Positions 17,724 through 27,753 are shown, numbered from the stretch's first letter. The stretch is DNA of 64,000 nucleotides from Bacteroidia bacterium (GCA_030526155.1 JAUNDI010000004.1:36384-100383), one strand, 5' to 3'. Translations and numbers: made by a program. Notes: a model not told the origin generated them from the letters alone.

Positions 17724-17777
17724 TAGTTTTGCTAGTTATGCTAGTTGTTCTAGTGATTCTAGTGATTCTAGAGGAGG
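17724..17777. repeat. 9-base phased TAG array, locus 2
   Basis: Six consecutive 9-base units: TAGTTTTGC, TAGTTATGC, TAGTTGTTC, TAGTGATTC, TAGTGATTC, TAGAGGAGG. About 60 bases further on, at 17837-17847, is the core TTTGCTCGCAG followed by a T-run, which recurs next to other TAG arrays. Confidence 0.75.
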
Positions 17778-17881
17778 GTTGGATGAGGGGCTTTTGAGTA
17801 GGATGAGGGTAGTATTTAGACGGCGTGAGCACTCGATTTGCTCGCAGTTTTTTGTATTTATGCAGTACAACGAGAGATAAT

Positions 17882-18442
17882 ATGATCTATATTTGCAACA
17901 ACGAATTAGAACTATTAGATACACCCTTTGATATGGCAAGAGCAGAGATAAAACACAAATGCGTGATGGCGGCGAGAGAGGCTGCTAGGAGGGATAGTAT
18001 GGCCAGGCAGACGGGGAGAAGCATATATATAAAACGCTGTGCAAGAGGCTATCATATCATCGGCGTCAATGTAACGAAGAGGCAAAGGAGTTGCAGAGAC
18101 ATGTTTGCCGATGCGCAGAAATTGGCATCTTTTGAGCTAAAGAGTTGGAATAAGAAGAGACATTGGTCGAGAGAAGCCAAGAGACACAAGATAATGGGAG
18201 CTCATAGGATGGCTGTATCATACTTCTATAAGCTACTAAAGGAGAACAACATAGAACTTGAGGAGGCGCTATTAAATATACGATTAGAGAGATTAGGCAA
18301 TAAGGGGGTTGAGGGTAAGAGAGAAGAAGAAGTGAGAGAAGGGGAAGAGTGGAGAGCGATGGACAGAGAGTCGCCCTTCTTCTATAAACTCTTTGGGGAT
18401 ATAGAAGAGTATTATAGTGAGGTTATTAGGCTAGCTGGGTAG
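17882..18442 (+). CDS. Hypothetical basic protein
   Basis: A 186-residue protein I do not recognise. The ATG at 17882 follows GAGAGATAAT; the reading frame stays open upstream to 17825, but that part overlaps the TTTGCTCGCAG repeat core and is not credible. The protein is soluble and highly charged. Residues about 15-80 are Arg/Lys-rich (MARAEIKHKCVMAAREAARR, YIKRCARGYHIIGVNV), 85-130 contain KRHWSREAKRHKIMGAHRMA, and the C-terminal third is Glu-rich. It reads AGA/AGG for most arginines. It has no signal peptide or membrane segment. The basic centre could bind nucleic acid, but that is a guess. It is convergent with the broken gene that follows. Confidence 0.6.
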   Translation: MIYICNNELELLDTPFDMARAEIKHKCVMAAREAARRDSMARQTGRSIYIKRCARGYHIIGVNVTKRQRSCRDMFADAQKLASFELKSWNKKRHWSREAKRHKIMGAHRMAVSYFYKLLKENNIELEEALLNIRLERLGNKGVEGKREEEVREGEEWRAMDRESPFFYKLFGDIEEYYSEVIRLAG

Positions 18443-18458
18443 TAGTTCAGCGACATAA

Positions 18459-18808
18459 TTACTTTACGTCGGGCGATATTACCCAATCAGTTATGGTACG
18501 CTCTTCGAGGCTAAAGTTTATAGCGATTTTGGCCACTGGGGCGCCAGCGAGTTCGAATTTATCTTGATATCGCTTGAGATTTATTTGAGACATAGCGACA
18601 GAGGCGGAGCGATTGAGTTTAAGTTCGAAGAGATAGAATCTATTCTGTATGTACATCACCATATCTACTCTACCATTACCCGTACGGACCTCGACATCGA
18701 CATAACGACCGAAGAGAGAGAGAAGATGACGTGGAGCATATTGTTGTTTATGATCTCTGAAAATGTCTGTATGCCAACTGGCAAGCGTTTTAGTATCTTC
18801 TCTTCCAT
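18459..18808 (-). pseudogene. Internally deleted, frame-broken AAA-ATPase-like/PD-(D/E)XK (DUF1703-type) gene
   Basis: The full family has about 500-570 residues: an N-terminus like LPVGIQTF, an AAA-like domain, and a C-terminal PD-(D/E)XK nuclease-like domain. Here the ATG at 18808 opens MEEKILKRLPVGIQTFSEII, the family N-terminus, but about 25 residues later the sequence passes into the nuclease-like C-terminus (GRYVDVEVRT, GNGRVDMVMY, FYLFELKLN; Asp then Glu-x-Lys), which is in another frame. The middle is missing. The two frames meet at a short (CT)n tract near 18712-18724; removing two bases joins them into one frame of about 115 codons. Total length (350 bases) is two over a multiple of three. 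The C-terminal frame alone is open from 18869, but its start has no family match. Confidence 0.75.
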
Positions 18809-18813
18809 AGTGG

Positions 18814-18821
18814 CAAATATA
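18814..18821 (-). promoter_or_regulatory. -7 box of the broken AAA-ATPase-like gene
   Basis: Minus-strand TATATTTG, a perfect TAnnTTTG, ends five bases before the ATG at 18808, so any transcript would start at or next to the start codon. No TTTG -33 box is seen. Confidence 0.5.
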
Positions 18822-18849
18822 CGTAAAAAATAATAAGCGGATATAAAAA

Positions 18850-18876
18850 AGAGGTTGTGCTGTGAGCACAACCTCT
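18850..18876 (-). terminator. Terminator of the purL operon
   Basis: A 12-bp perfect stem (AGAGGTTGTGCT with AGCACAACCTCT) and a 3-base loop, followed on the minus strand by TTTTTTAT. It lies 21 bases after the purL stop. Confidence 0.92.
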
Positions 18877-18896
18877 GGTATAGTAGTAATAAGATA

Positions 18897-21800
18897 TTAC
18901 TTCTTGATAGACTCGATCCACTTACGAGCATTAACGAAAGCCTCGAGCCATGGTGTAACATCATCCTGCTTACGAGCCTCTGGGTAGTAAGCGCATTGCC
19001 ATGGGAATACGGCGCGCTCTGGGTGAGGCATCATGGCGAGGTGACGGCCATCATTAGAGTAGATACCGATGATGTTATGGTCTGAGCCATTAGGGTTAGC
19101 AGGATATCCCTCGTAACCGTAGTGACCTACGACATTGTAGTGGTTGATATCCATTGGGAGAGAGAACTTACCCTCGCCGTGAGCCACCCATACGCCGAGT
19201 CGCTGACCAGCGAGAGACTGCATCATGATGCTCTTATTCTCCTTAGCTATTTCGACAGATACGAAGTTAGACTCGAACTTATGGCTATCATTATGGAGCA
19301 TACGAGGCTTCTTCTCGTCGTTAGGAGTAATGAGGCCTAGTTCGATCATGAGCTGGCAACCGTTACAGATACCGAGAGACATGGTATCTTGGCGAGCGTA
19401 GAACTTATCGAGAGCCTCCTTAGCCTTAGGGTTATAGAGGAATGCGCCGGCCCAACCCTTAGCAGAGCCAAGTACGTCGGAGTTAGAGAATCCACCGCAG
19501 TAAACGATCATGTTAACATCCTCGAGAGTCTCGCGACCAGAGATAAGGTCGGTCATGTGAACATCCTTAACATCGAAGCCAGCTACGAATAGAGTGTATG
19601 CCATCTCGCGATCGCCGTTAACACCCTTCTCGCGGATGATAGCAGCCTTGATACCTGTCTTGTTTGAGCGGCTCAAGCTGCAACCCATATCAGCCAACTT
19701 ACCGGTGAAGCTATCAGCTATGCGGAGGTTGAGAGGCTGATTCTTGTAGTTAGCGTAGCGCTCGGCAGCCTTAGCCTCTGAGCTTTGGAAGCGATCGAGG
19801 AGGTAAGAAGGCTTGTACCATACGTCGCGGAGAGCGTCGATATCGAAGTTAAGAGTCTCGCCATTGATAGATATAGAGAGCTCGCGCTTCTCTTGAGGGC
19901 AACCGAGGTATGAGTACTTAATCTTAGCGGTATCGAGCACCTTAACTACGCGCTCAACATTAGCCTTAGATACTTGGAATACCACGCCAGGGTTCTCAGC
20001 GAAGAGAGCCTTAACGATATCTGAATCGGCAGCGATTTCGCTAAGGTCGAGCTGCATACCATGCGAAGCGTTAGCGAAGTTCATCTCGAGGAGAGTTGTG
20101 ATAAGACCGCCGGCAGAGATATCGTGACCAGCAAGGATGAGACCCTCAGATACGAGATATTGGATATTCTTATAGATATAATTAAACTTCTCTACGTCGG
20201 CGATAGTAGGCACCTCATCACCGAGGCGGTTAACCACCTGAGCGAAAGTAGAGCCGCCGAGAGCGAGAGGCACACCAGACATATCGACATACATCAATAC
20301 GCTACCCTCCTCCTTCTTCATTACAGGCTCAACGATCTTACGCACGTCAGACACCTCAGACATAGCAGATATGATGACGGTACCAGGAGCTAACACTAAC
20401 TGACCATCCTTATACTTCTGAGTCATAGATAGGGAATCCTTACCTGTAGGGATATTGATACCCATCTTACATACGAAATCAGACATTGTCTCTACTGCCT
20501 TATAGAGGCGAGCATCCTCACCCTTTTGGCGGCAAGGCCACATCCAGTTAGCCGAGAGCGATACGCCCTGCAAGCCGTGAGCTAGAGGAGCCCAAATGAG
20601 GTTAGTAAGAGACTCAGCTACAGACATGATAGAGCCGGCAGCAGGATCTACGAGAGCCACAGCAGGAGCGTGACCGATAGAAGTTGCTATACCGCTCTTA
20701 CCATTATAATCGAGAGCTACAGCACCGAGGTCGTTAAGAGGAAGTTGGAGTTCGCCGGCACACTGCTGCTTAGCCACCTTACCTGTAACGGAGCGATCGA
20801 CCTTATTAGTCAACCAATCCTTACAACCCACAGCCTCTGTTTGGAGGACGCGGTTGAGGTAATCATTGATTTGAGCCTCATCATACTCCACCTTCTTATA
20901 TTTAGCTTGAGCAGAATCATCTGTCATGATAGTCTTAGGAGGGTTACCGAACATATCACTGAGCTGCCAGTTGATAGGCGTTGTACCATCCTTCTGCTCG
21001 AAACAGAATTGCATATCGCCGGTAGTCTCACCTACGACGTACATAGGAGCGCGCTCGCGGTCGGCCACCTTCTTAAGTTCCTCTACATCCTTCTGGCGGA
21101 TTACGAGGCCCATACGCTCCTGGCTCTCATTACCTACGATTTCGCGAGCAGAGAGAGTAGGGTCGCCCACTGGGAGTTGGCTCATATCGATCTTACCGCC
21201 AGTCTCCTCTACGAGCTCAGAGAGACAGTTGAGGTGACCGCCGGCACCGTGGTCGTGGATAGATACGATAGGGTTATGATCAGTCTCGATCATACCACGG
21301 ATAGCGTTCATGACACGCTTTTGCATCTCAGGGTTAGAACGCTGAACAGCGTTAAGCTCGATAGCGCCGGCATACTCACCAGTGTTTACTGAAGATACGG
21401 CGCCACCGCCCATACCGATACGATAGTTATCGCCACCGAGGACAACAACCTTTTGGTTCTTCTCTGGAGTTTGCTTAAGAGCGTCGCCTCTCTTAGCGAA
21501 GCCTACGCCACCAGCCAACATGATAACCTTATCGTAGGCATACTTACGCTCATTCTCCTCGTGTTCGAAAGTAAGGAGGGAGCCGCAAATCATAGGTTGA
21601 CCGAACTTATTACCGAAATCCGATGCACCATTAGAAGCCTTGATAAGGATTTGAGCAGGAGTTTGGTAAAGCCACTTACGAGCCTCCATCTCCTTCTCCC
21701 ATATACGATCCTCGTCGACACGAGAATAAGATGTCATATAAACGGCGGTACCAGCCATAGGGAGAGAACCTGTACCACCAGCGAGGCGGTCGCGAATCTC

Positions 21801-22601
21801 GCCACCAGAACCAGTAGCAGCGCCATTAAAAGGCTCTACTGTAGTAGGGAAGTTGTGAGTCTCTGCCTTAAGAGAGAGAACTGTATTGATATCCTTAGTC
21901 TCGAATTCAGAAGGGACATCAGGGCGTTCTGGAGCGAACTGCATTGCAGTAGGGCCCTCGATGAAAGCCACGTTATCCTTATAAGCCGATACGAGGAGGC
22001 CAGGATTTGTTTCAGAAGTCTTTTTGATGAGTTTGAAGAGGCTAAGTTCCTTCTCCTCGCCATCGATGATGAAGGTACCGCCGAATATTTTATGACGGCA
22101 GTGCTCGGAGTTAACCTGAGAGAAGCCGAATACTTCGGAATCGGTCAATGGGCGACCGAGGCGCTTAGAAAGCCCCTCGAGGTAAGCGATTTCGGCATCG
22201 GAGAGAGCGAGACCCTCCTTCTTGTTATACTCCTTGAAATCTGTGATATAAACAATAGGATCAGGCTGCTTATCGATAGTAAAGATAGACTGATCTAGGC
22301 CCTTGTACAAAACTTGGAGCATAGGATCGAATGTAGCCTTGTCATCCTTTACTGGGAAATACTCCTCGATACGAGTAATGCCAGAGAGAGACATATTTTG
22401 AGTAATCTCTACGGCATTAGTAGACCAAGGAGTAATCATTTCGCGGCGAGGGCCGACGAAGAAGCCATTGATCTCTTGCGCGTCAACATACTGCGCACCA
22501 GAGAAGAGCCACTCTAGCTTAGAGAGATCTTCCTTCTGGATAGGAGTAGCAGTCTGAACTGCTAAAATGTGGGCATCTGAGCCTTTGAAGAATTGTATCA
22601 T
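18897..22601 (-). CDS. purL: Phosphoribosylformylglycinamidine synthase (FGAM synthase), single-chain
   Basis: The enzyme converts FGAR, glutamine and ATP to FGAM in de novo purine synthesis. At 1234 residues it is the large single-chain form (E. coli about 1295) that includes PurS-like, two AIRS-like ATP domains and a C-terminal class I glutamine amidotransferase. Visible motifs: FGFSQVNSEHCRH (the family's HCRH signature), VSIHDHGAGG, and in the C-terminal domain GICNGCQLM (nucleophile Cys near residue 1080) with the MMPHPERAVF His/Glu pair. It lies 25 bases after the giant secreted protein gene on the same strand and is probably co-transcribed with it. No purine riboswitch-like leader is seen in the 25-base gap. 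Confidence 0.97.
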   Translation of the reverse strand: MIQFFKGSDAHILAVQTATPIQKEDLSKLEWLFSGAQYVDAQEINGFFVGPRREMITPWSTNAVEITQNMSLSGITRIEEYFPVKDDKATFDPMLQVLYKGLDQSIFTIDKQPDPIVYITDFKEYNKKEGLALSDAEIAYLEGLSKRLGRPLTDSEVFGFSQVNSEHCRHKIFGGTFIIDGEEKELSLFKLIKKTSETNPGLLVSAYKDNVAFIEGPTAMQFAPERPDVPSEFETKDINTVLSLKAETHNFPTTVEPFNGAATGSGGEIRDRLAGGTGSLPMAGTAVYMTSYSRVDEDRIWEKEMEARKWLYQTPAQILIKASNGASDFGNKFGQPMICGSLLTFEHEENERKYAYDKVIMLAGGVGFAKRGDALKQTPEKNQKVVVLGGDNYRIGMGGGAVSSVNTGEYAGAIELNAVQRSNPEMQKRVMNAIRGMIETDHNPIVSIHDHGAGGHLNCLSELVEETGGKIDMSQLPVGDPTLSAREIVGNESQERMGLVIRQKDVEELKKVADRERAPMYVVGETTGDMQFCFEQKDGTTPINWQLSDMFGNPPKTIMTDDSAQAKYKKVEYDEAQINDYLNRVLQTEAVGCKDWLTNKVDRSVTGKVAKQQCAGELQLPLNDLGAVALDYNGKSGIATSIGHAPAVALVDPAAGSIMSVAESLTNLIWAPLAHGLQGVSLSANWMWPCRQKGEDARLYKAVETMSDFVCKMGINIPTGKDSLSMTQKYKDGQLVLAPGTVIISAMSEVSDVRKIVEPVMKKEEGSVLMYVDMSGVPLALGGSTFAQVVNRLGDEVPTIADVEKFNYIYKNIQYLVSEGLILAGHDISAGGLITTLLEMNFANASHGMQLDLSEIAADSDIVKALFAENPGVVFQVSKANVERVVKVLDTAKIKYSYLGCPQEKRELSISINGETLNFDIDALRDVWYKPSYLLDRFQSSEAKAAERYANYKNQPLNLRIADSFTGKLADMGCSLSRSNKTGIKAAIIREKGVNGDREMAYTLFVAGFDVKDVHMTDLISGRETLEDVNMIVYCGGFSNSDVLGSAKGWAGAFLYNPKAKEALDKFYARQDTMSLGICNGCQLMIELGLITPNDEKKPRMLHNDSHKFESNFVSVEIAKENKSIMMQSLAGQRLGVWVAHGEGKFSLPMDINHYNVVGHYGYEGYPANPNGSDHNIIGIYSNDGRHLAMMPHPERAVFPWQCAYYPEARKQDDVTPWLEAFVNARKWIESIKK

Positions 22602-22626
22602 TGTTTATAAAAGAAGTTTTCCGTAC

Positions 22627-25600
22627 TTACTCTTGCTGATCGGGGTTATCCTCTGGGGTATCCTCATAGGCATCATCCTCGTCCTCCTCGGGAGGAGAAT
22701 CAGCATTATCGTCACCGAAATCGCACCCAAAGTTAGTCAAGAATTTTTGAACTTGCTTCTTATTACCCTGACTAACTCTCTTAGACTTGAGATCTATGAT
22801 GGCCTTGTTGAAGTCGTGATCAGAAGAATACATAAATAATTTATTATAGAAACGCAAGTAAATCCAAGAATCACCATCGAAAGATATATGCATTTCCATA
22901 TCTGTATTATCCTTAAAGATACGCATTTCGCTCTTGATTCTTACGATACGATTTACGTTACGATTATGCATCATCATAATATTTACGACCGTATCGCACA
23001 TCCAAGCACGTTTAGAGGTACACCAATAGAGGTTGAAATCGCTAAAAGTGAATGTAGGCGAATAGTTATCATCAGGGAGGTACTCCTCCTTTGTTTTAGG
23101 GTCTACATACATACCAGTCCACCTTTCGCGCTTAATTTGGTTAAATTCAGCCGTATCATGGAGCATGACCATACGCGACTCATAGCGATAAGCGGTAGAG
23201 TCGCACATCTTAGCCTTAGAAGATAGCAACTGCTTAAAGACCATAGTAGACAACTCTGTAGGTATTTCGGAGTAGAGCTCCATGACAGAAGATATCTTAA
23301 CCTCATTAGCCTCGCGATTATGCTCAGCATCTCCGGCAAGGAGGAGGTCTAGTCCGTGCTTTCTGAGAGGAGGGAGAGTAGTCTGAAGGTCGAGATTACC
23401 CGAGAGCATAGCCGTGTGAGTTTCTGGGGTATAACGAAGGAGGTTACCCACGAACTCAGGCTTTTCGATTTTCTCTTCTGGGAGGATATCGAAAGAGTTG
23501 AATACCTTATTGAAATATAATACGCCCTCGGCGCGACCGATAGGGCGATCGCCCTTACTCTTTTTAACCTCGAGGAAAGCGCTATAGACATGAGTCGAGT
23601 CGTATGTACGGAATAGGCCACGATCTATCTCGCCATTCTTCCAATTTACGGTACGCTCGCCGATTGGGATTCTAACATTATTAGGGTCTACTACCGATTC
23701 GAAACGCACATAGCCCTTCGTGAGGTATGGAGACTCTTGAATCATACGAGCGCCGCCACGATACTCGAGCAATTGGCGACCAGCTTGAATACCCAATTTA
23801 CCCTTATAAGCGAAATGCTCGTCGAAATTGATATCCTCTCCTACCCTACCCCATGCGTAGGTGGTACCCTTTTTAGTACGTCTATCGACATTAGTACCGA
23901 TAGAATCCATATATATAGGGTACTTTTTGTTCAAGGCGTTATAGAAGTCGTAATCGCCCCAAGCCTGGTAACTCTGTGAGCCATCGATACGAGCCTTAGC
24001 ATTATAGATAGTATGAGAAGAGATGCTATTGCCCACTGAATCCTTTGGTGCTATGACGATTTGAGTATTTGTGAGTTGGTCGATTTTTGACTTATTACTA
24101 TTAGCCGATCGGATAGTAAGTTTACCCTCCTTATCGAGAAGTTGTATAGTAGCATCGGCGGCATTAACCTCCTTGACCTCCTCACAGAAGAGCTCTTGAC
24201 CGGTATAGACAGCTACAGGGACTAGGAAGTTTAGACGCTCCTCATCCTCATAATCGCCCTCTGCAGTAGAGTAGAAGCGGTTACCAGAAGAGCCACGTTG
24301 GCCGATGGTAATCTCGTTATGGTCCATATTCCATGTAAAGAATTGGACATTGGCCTCGTATTTCACCTCCTTAAACGTCATATCATTACCCTTGACAGTG
24401 AATTTGAACTCACCGATACGGGTAGCGAAATCAAGGCGGCTTGTCATACGACGCTCCATAACAGCTCCGTGAGCGACAGGATCTATCATTTGGAATGTAG
24501 CATTCTCCTTAAGAGCCTCGTTACGTCCCTTAGAGTGGGCATCAGCTAGGCGATACTCCTTCTCGTAGAACTTACGCTTTTTACCCTTAGCGTCATCGGG
24601 GTCGGTATCAGGATGTTTTACTACGATATCCTTACGAAGTTCGCCATAGTCAGGCACATAACGTTGGAGTTCCTCTCTCCAAGCCTCGGTACGGAAGAAA
24701 GTAGTATCGGCCGTAACAGAGTGGTCATCGAAAGACATATATGCTCCCTCCATTTTGACACGCTTTTCATCGATATCTATACGACCCGTACCCCAGAGGC
24801 CGGTAGGAGTTACGTTAAGCGCACCCATGAGTTGGCATTCGAAGCCAGACTCGTTTTTGGTTGTTGGGAACATATTGAACTTACCGCGAGTAGAGCTAAC
24901 ATTAAGCTGTTGAGCGAAAGGTGCGAAATATAGCTGAGTTTGACCCTTATAAGGAGTACCATCAACCATGACTGTAGTACTCTGACCCAGTTCGACCCCT
25001 GGATAGCTAGTAGTACCCACTGTTTCGCGGACGATAAAATCAGAAGTTTTACCATGCACGATATCAGGGAGGAAAGTGAACCTTGGGGATATACTTCTAG
25101 AGGTGAGGTATTCCAATTCGCCATTACCCAAGAGGCCGGACCATGAGAGATCCACATCATTATAGAATGTAGCTACGCCATCATATATAGGGTATCCCTC
25201 ATTAGGGGACCTTACTACCATACCGAGAGAGTTATCCTCGCGGATGACGAGAGGGTGGCGGATATCAGGGAAGATACCAGTGGTGAGTACGCCCTCGAAC
25301 TTAGCGTTATCGTGCTGGATATTATTTATATCCTCGAATGTAAAAGGATCTACGGTATAGTAGAATACGTCCCTCTTATAGCGACCATTTTGGATAGACT
25401 GGTCGTCATAGTACACCTTAGAGTTCTCCTTAGATGTCAATTTTGGGTAACCTGCATATAGTTTACGGCTAGACTTATTATCGGGTCTATCTATCTCCAC
25501 GTAGCCAGTAATATCACGCACCATAGACTTAACAGTCTCTTGGACAGGCTTACCCTCGTGGTCGAACTTATCAGTTTTTACCTTAAGTCTCATACGGTCT

Positions 25601-27555
25601 ACGCGTTTCAGTTCGACACGGAAATCGTCATACGAGAAATAGAAGCCATCACCGTATAGTGAGAGCATACCTGCATCGAGACGGCCATTAAACTGGAAAT
25701 CGCGATTTCGCTTAAGTTGGATTTTATTCTCTTCAGGGAAGAAAGAGACATTTTGGTAGTCAGATACAGCAATACCCTTGACACCTATCAGTTGGATATC
25801 ATAATTTTTTAGGTCGAGGATACCATTAGGCGCTGAGGCTTGGCTACTTGGGAGGACTGCCACGTTATCCTTTGGCGTTAGGTCTACGTTACTTTCGAAA
25901 CGGATGACATCATAATCCTTCTTTCCCACTTGATAATCGAGGTAATCTAGCAGACGTTGACGGACGGAGACCATATCAGTAGCTTGATCATAATCTATGA
26001 AACCCTGATATGAGAGATTTATCAACTCATTACGGATAGAGGACCTTTGGATACCACGATAATCAGAATAATCGGCGGCGGTAAAAGGCATACCCCCCAT
26101 ATAGTGGTAGAAATCTGCTATATATTGAAAAGGATGGGTAAGATCCATACCTTGGAGTTGGTGGAAGAATTCAGGACGATAATAATTTACCGACTCGAAT
26201 GTAGCATAAGCTCGGGCTGCGCCATCCACCATGCCCAGCTCCATATACGGCTGGTCCATATGCCATCGAATCTGCTGGACATCCATATTAACCATGTGGA
26301 ACGTATCGAAGTACTTAGTCTGTTCGATACCCTCACCGAGGCGAATCATACGAATGGTACGCCCCTTATCAAGATATGTGAAATGTAGACCAGGGTGAAC
26401 TATTTCCTTATCATCAAGTTTTATTGAGATAGACGCTTGAGCGCTCTCGATACGATTTGGGAAGAGCGTAAAGCTAAGAGACCTTACGACGATAAATAGT
26501 GTATCATTACGATATATGCTCAGTTCGGCTGGCATATCGCCTGTACCAGAGCCACGCATTTTGGCACCATCTTGAGCGAAGCCGCCATGGTAATCCATAT
26601 CCTTAAATATCTGTTTTACCTCGCGACGCTCATCTGTAGTTTCGAATTTAGGGTAGTTTTTGCCGTGGAGAGATTGCACGCTTATGAGGCGATGCTCGAC
26701 GGTACCATATAGAGGTTCAGCGAAATAATCCTTGTTTACGAACTTAGCCTGTTTGATATTGACGGTAGACTTTGTCATATCATGTTTGTATTCTCCGAAT
26801 ACGGCATAAGTTTGATCAGCAGGGAGCCCTACCCTCTCCCATGTAATACGGCCCTCGGTGCCATACCATTGCATCTCGTCGAAGAGATATTTACCCTTAG
26901 TATCTAGGATGATGATACTATCTGTTTGAGACGCACATACGAGGCGGGTAGAAGGCACATCTATCTCCAACTGCTTTTCACCCTCTACGAATACGGCATT
27001 AGAAGTATCTATACGCCATTGAATAGCCGAGGTATAGCCCAAGGTACGATTGTGGGCATACATATTTGTAGATTGGATGAACTTATTGATGTATTTGAGA
27101 TTAGGCTTGACGGTAAGTTTTTTTATGAGTTGGTCGTGCCATACGGTAAAGTTATTACCTGAGATATTAGGGTTATTATCCGTAAGGCGGAGCACCTCGA
27201 TAAGATTCTTGTAATCTGGGAGAGGGCGGGCGCTTTTGAGTTTACGGAGGAGATTTATATCATGAATGATGCGGGCACGTAGTTCGTCAGACGTTTGAGG
27301 AGCCATGAAGAACTTTTCGAACTCCTCGAAATACTCCTCTGCCTTTTTTTTGCTAGCAGAAGTAGAGAAATATTCACCCAACTGCTGAATAAACTCTGTT
27401 GGCTCGGTACTAAACTGCGGTTTAGTTTGAGCAAAGACGACTGAAGAGTATTGATGTTTAGAGGTGAGGAGAGAAGTTGTGATACCCAAGAAGAGGAGCA
27501 CAACAAATATGCGTAGGAATTTTATTATCGTTGTGTATGTTGACTGTTGCATCAT
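22627..27555 (-). CDS. Giant secreted protein of unknown function (1642 residues)
   Basis: I do not recognise a named family. The N-terminus has a signal-like segment (about 11-43, KFLRIFVVLLFLGITTSLL, ending VFAQTKP). Residues about 45-120 are helical and charged; from about 180 onward the sequence is a long series of beta-type alternating strands with many aromatic and Lys/Asp residues, with no membrane segments and no repeats obvious by eye. The C-terminus is a strongly acidic tail (DDNADSPPEEDEDDAYED). No T9SS C-terminal sorting domain or lipobox is seen, so the place is periplasm or outer surface. A -7 box TATCTTTG at 27588-27595 lies 32 bases upstream. It precedes purL by 25 bases. Confidence 0.8.
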   Translation of the reverse strand: MMQQSTYTTIIKFLRIFVVLLFLGITTSLLTSKHQYSSVVFAQTKPQFSTEPTEFIQQLGEYFSTSASKKKAEEYFEEFEKFFMAPQTSDELRARIIHDINLLRKLKSARPLPDYKNLIEVLRLTDNNPNISGNNFTVWHDQLIKKLTVKPNLKYINKFIQSTNMYAHNRTLGYTSAIQWRIDTSNAVFVEGEKQLEIDVPSTRLVCASQTDSIIILDTKGKYLFDEMQWYGTEGRITWERVGLPADQTYAVFGEYKHDMTKSTVNIKQAKFVNKDYFAEPLYGTVEHRLISVQSLHGKNYPKFETTDERREVKQIFKDMDYHGGFAQDGAKMRGSGTGDMPAELSIYRNDTLFIVVRSLSFTLFPNRIESAQASISIKLDDKEIVHPGLHFTYLDKGRTIRMIRLGEGIEQTKYFDTFHMVNMDVQQIRWHMDQPYMELGMVDGAARAYATFESVNYYRPEFFHQLQGMDLTHPFQYIADFYHYMGGMPFTAADYSDYRGIQRSSIRNELINLSYQGFIDYDQATDMVSVRQRLLDYLDYQVGKKDYDVIRFESNVDLTPKDNVAVLPSSQASAPNGILDLKNYDIQLIGVKGIAVSDYQNVSFFPEENKIQLKRNRDFQFNGRLDAGMLSLYGDGFYFSYDDFRVELKRVDRMRLKVKTDKFDHEGKPVQETVKSMVRDITGYVEIDRPDNKSSRKLYAGYPKLTSKENSKVYYDDQSIQNGRYKRDVFYYTVDPFTFEDINNIQHDNAKFEGVLTTGIFPDIRHPLVIREDNSLGMVVRSPNEGYPIYDGVATFYNDVDLSWSGLLGNGELEYLTSRSISPRFTFLPDIVHGKTSDFIVRETVGTTSYPGVELGQSTTVMVDGTPYKGQTQLYFAPFAQQLNVSSTRGKFNMFPTTKNESGFECQLMGALNVTPTGLWGTGRIDIDEKRVKMEGAYMSFDDHSVTADTTFFRTEAWREELQRYVPDYGELRKDIVVKHPDTDPDDAKGKKRKFYEKEYRLADAHSKGRNEALKENATFQMIDPVAHGAVMERRMTSRLDFATRIGEFKFTVKGNDMTFKEVKYEANVQFFTWNMDHNEITIGQRGSSGNRFYSTAEGDYEDEERLNFLVPVAVYTGQELFCEEVKEVNAADATIQLLDKEGKLTIRSANSNKSKIDQLTNTQIVIAPKDSVGNSISSHTIYNAKARIDGSQSYQAWGDYDFYNALNKKYPIYMDSIGTNVDRRTKKGTTYAWGRVGEDINFDEHFAYKGKLGIQAGRQLLEYRGGARMIQESPYLTKGYVRFESVVDPNNVRIPIGERTVNWKNGEIDRGLFRTYDSTHVYSAFLEVKKSKGDRPIGRAEGVLYFNKVFNSFDILPEEKIEKPEFVGNLLRYTPETHTAMLSGNLDLQTTLPPLRKHGLDLLLAGDAEHNREANEVKISSVMELYSEIPTELSTMVFKQLLSSKAKMCDSTAYRYESRMVMLHDTAEFNQIKRERWTGMYVDPKTKEEYLPDDNYSPTFTFSDFNLYWCTSKRAWMCDTVVNIMMMHNRNVNRIVRIKSEMRIFKDNTDMEMHISFDGDSWIYLRFYNKLFMYSSDHDFNKAIIDLKSKRVSQGNKKQVQKFLTNFGCDFGDDNADSPPEEDEDDAYEDTPEDNPDQQE

Positions 27556-27753
27556 CTAGGGATTGATAGTGTATGACAACATGGACGCAAAGATATTATA
27601 AAATAGAGGAAATCACGTCCATTTGATATTTTTTAAGGATACGCAAATAATTAGCTCTTTGTTACTTTTGTTAGTTACCATGCTATTATGGTGAACAAAA
27701 AAAGAGTATCTTTGTGCCGCTTATTTTAAAGCTCTTAAACAAATAACGTTACA

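Noticed and set aside
18665-18964. Minus-strand frame of 99 codons starting inside purL
   Set aside because: Only its later part (from 18808) matches the AAA-ATPase-like N-terminus; the first part is purL read in another frame and crosses the purL terminator. It is treated as part of the pseudogene.
22627-22780. T9SS C-terminal sorting domain on the 1642-residue protein
   Set aside because: The end is a disordered acidic tail without the beta-strand pattern or conserved Gly/Lys motifs of type A or B sorting domains.
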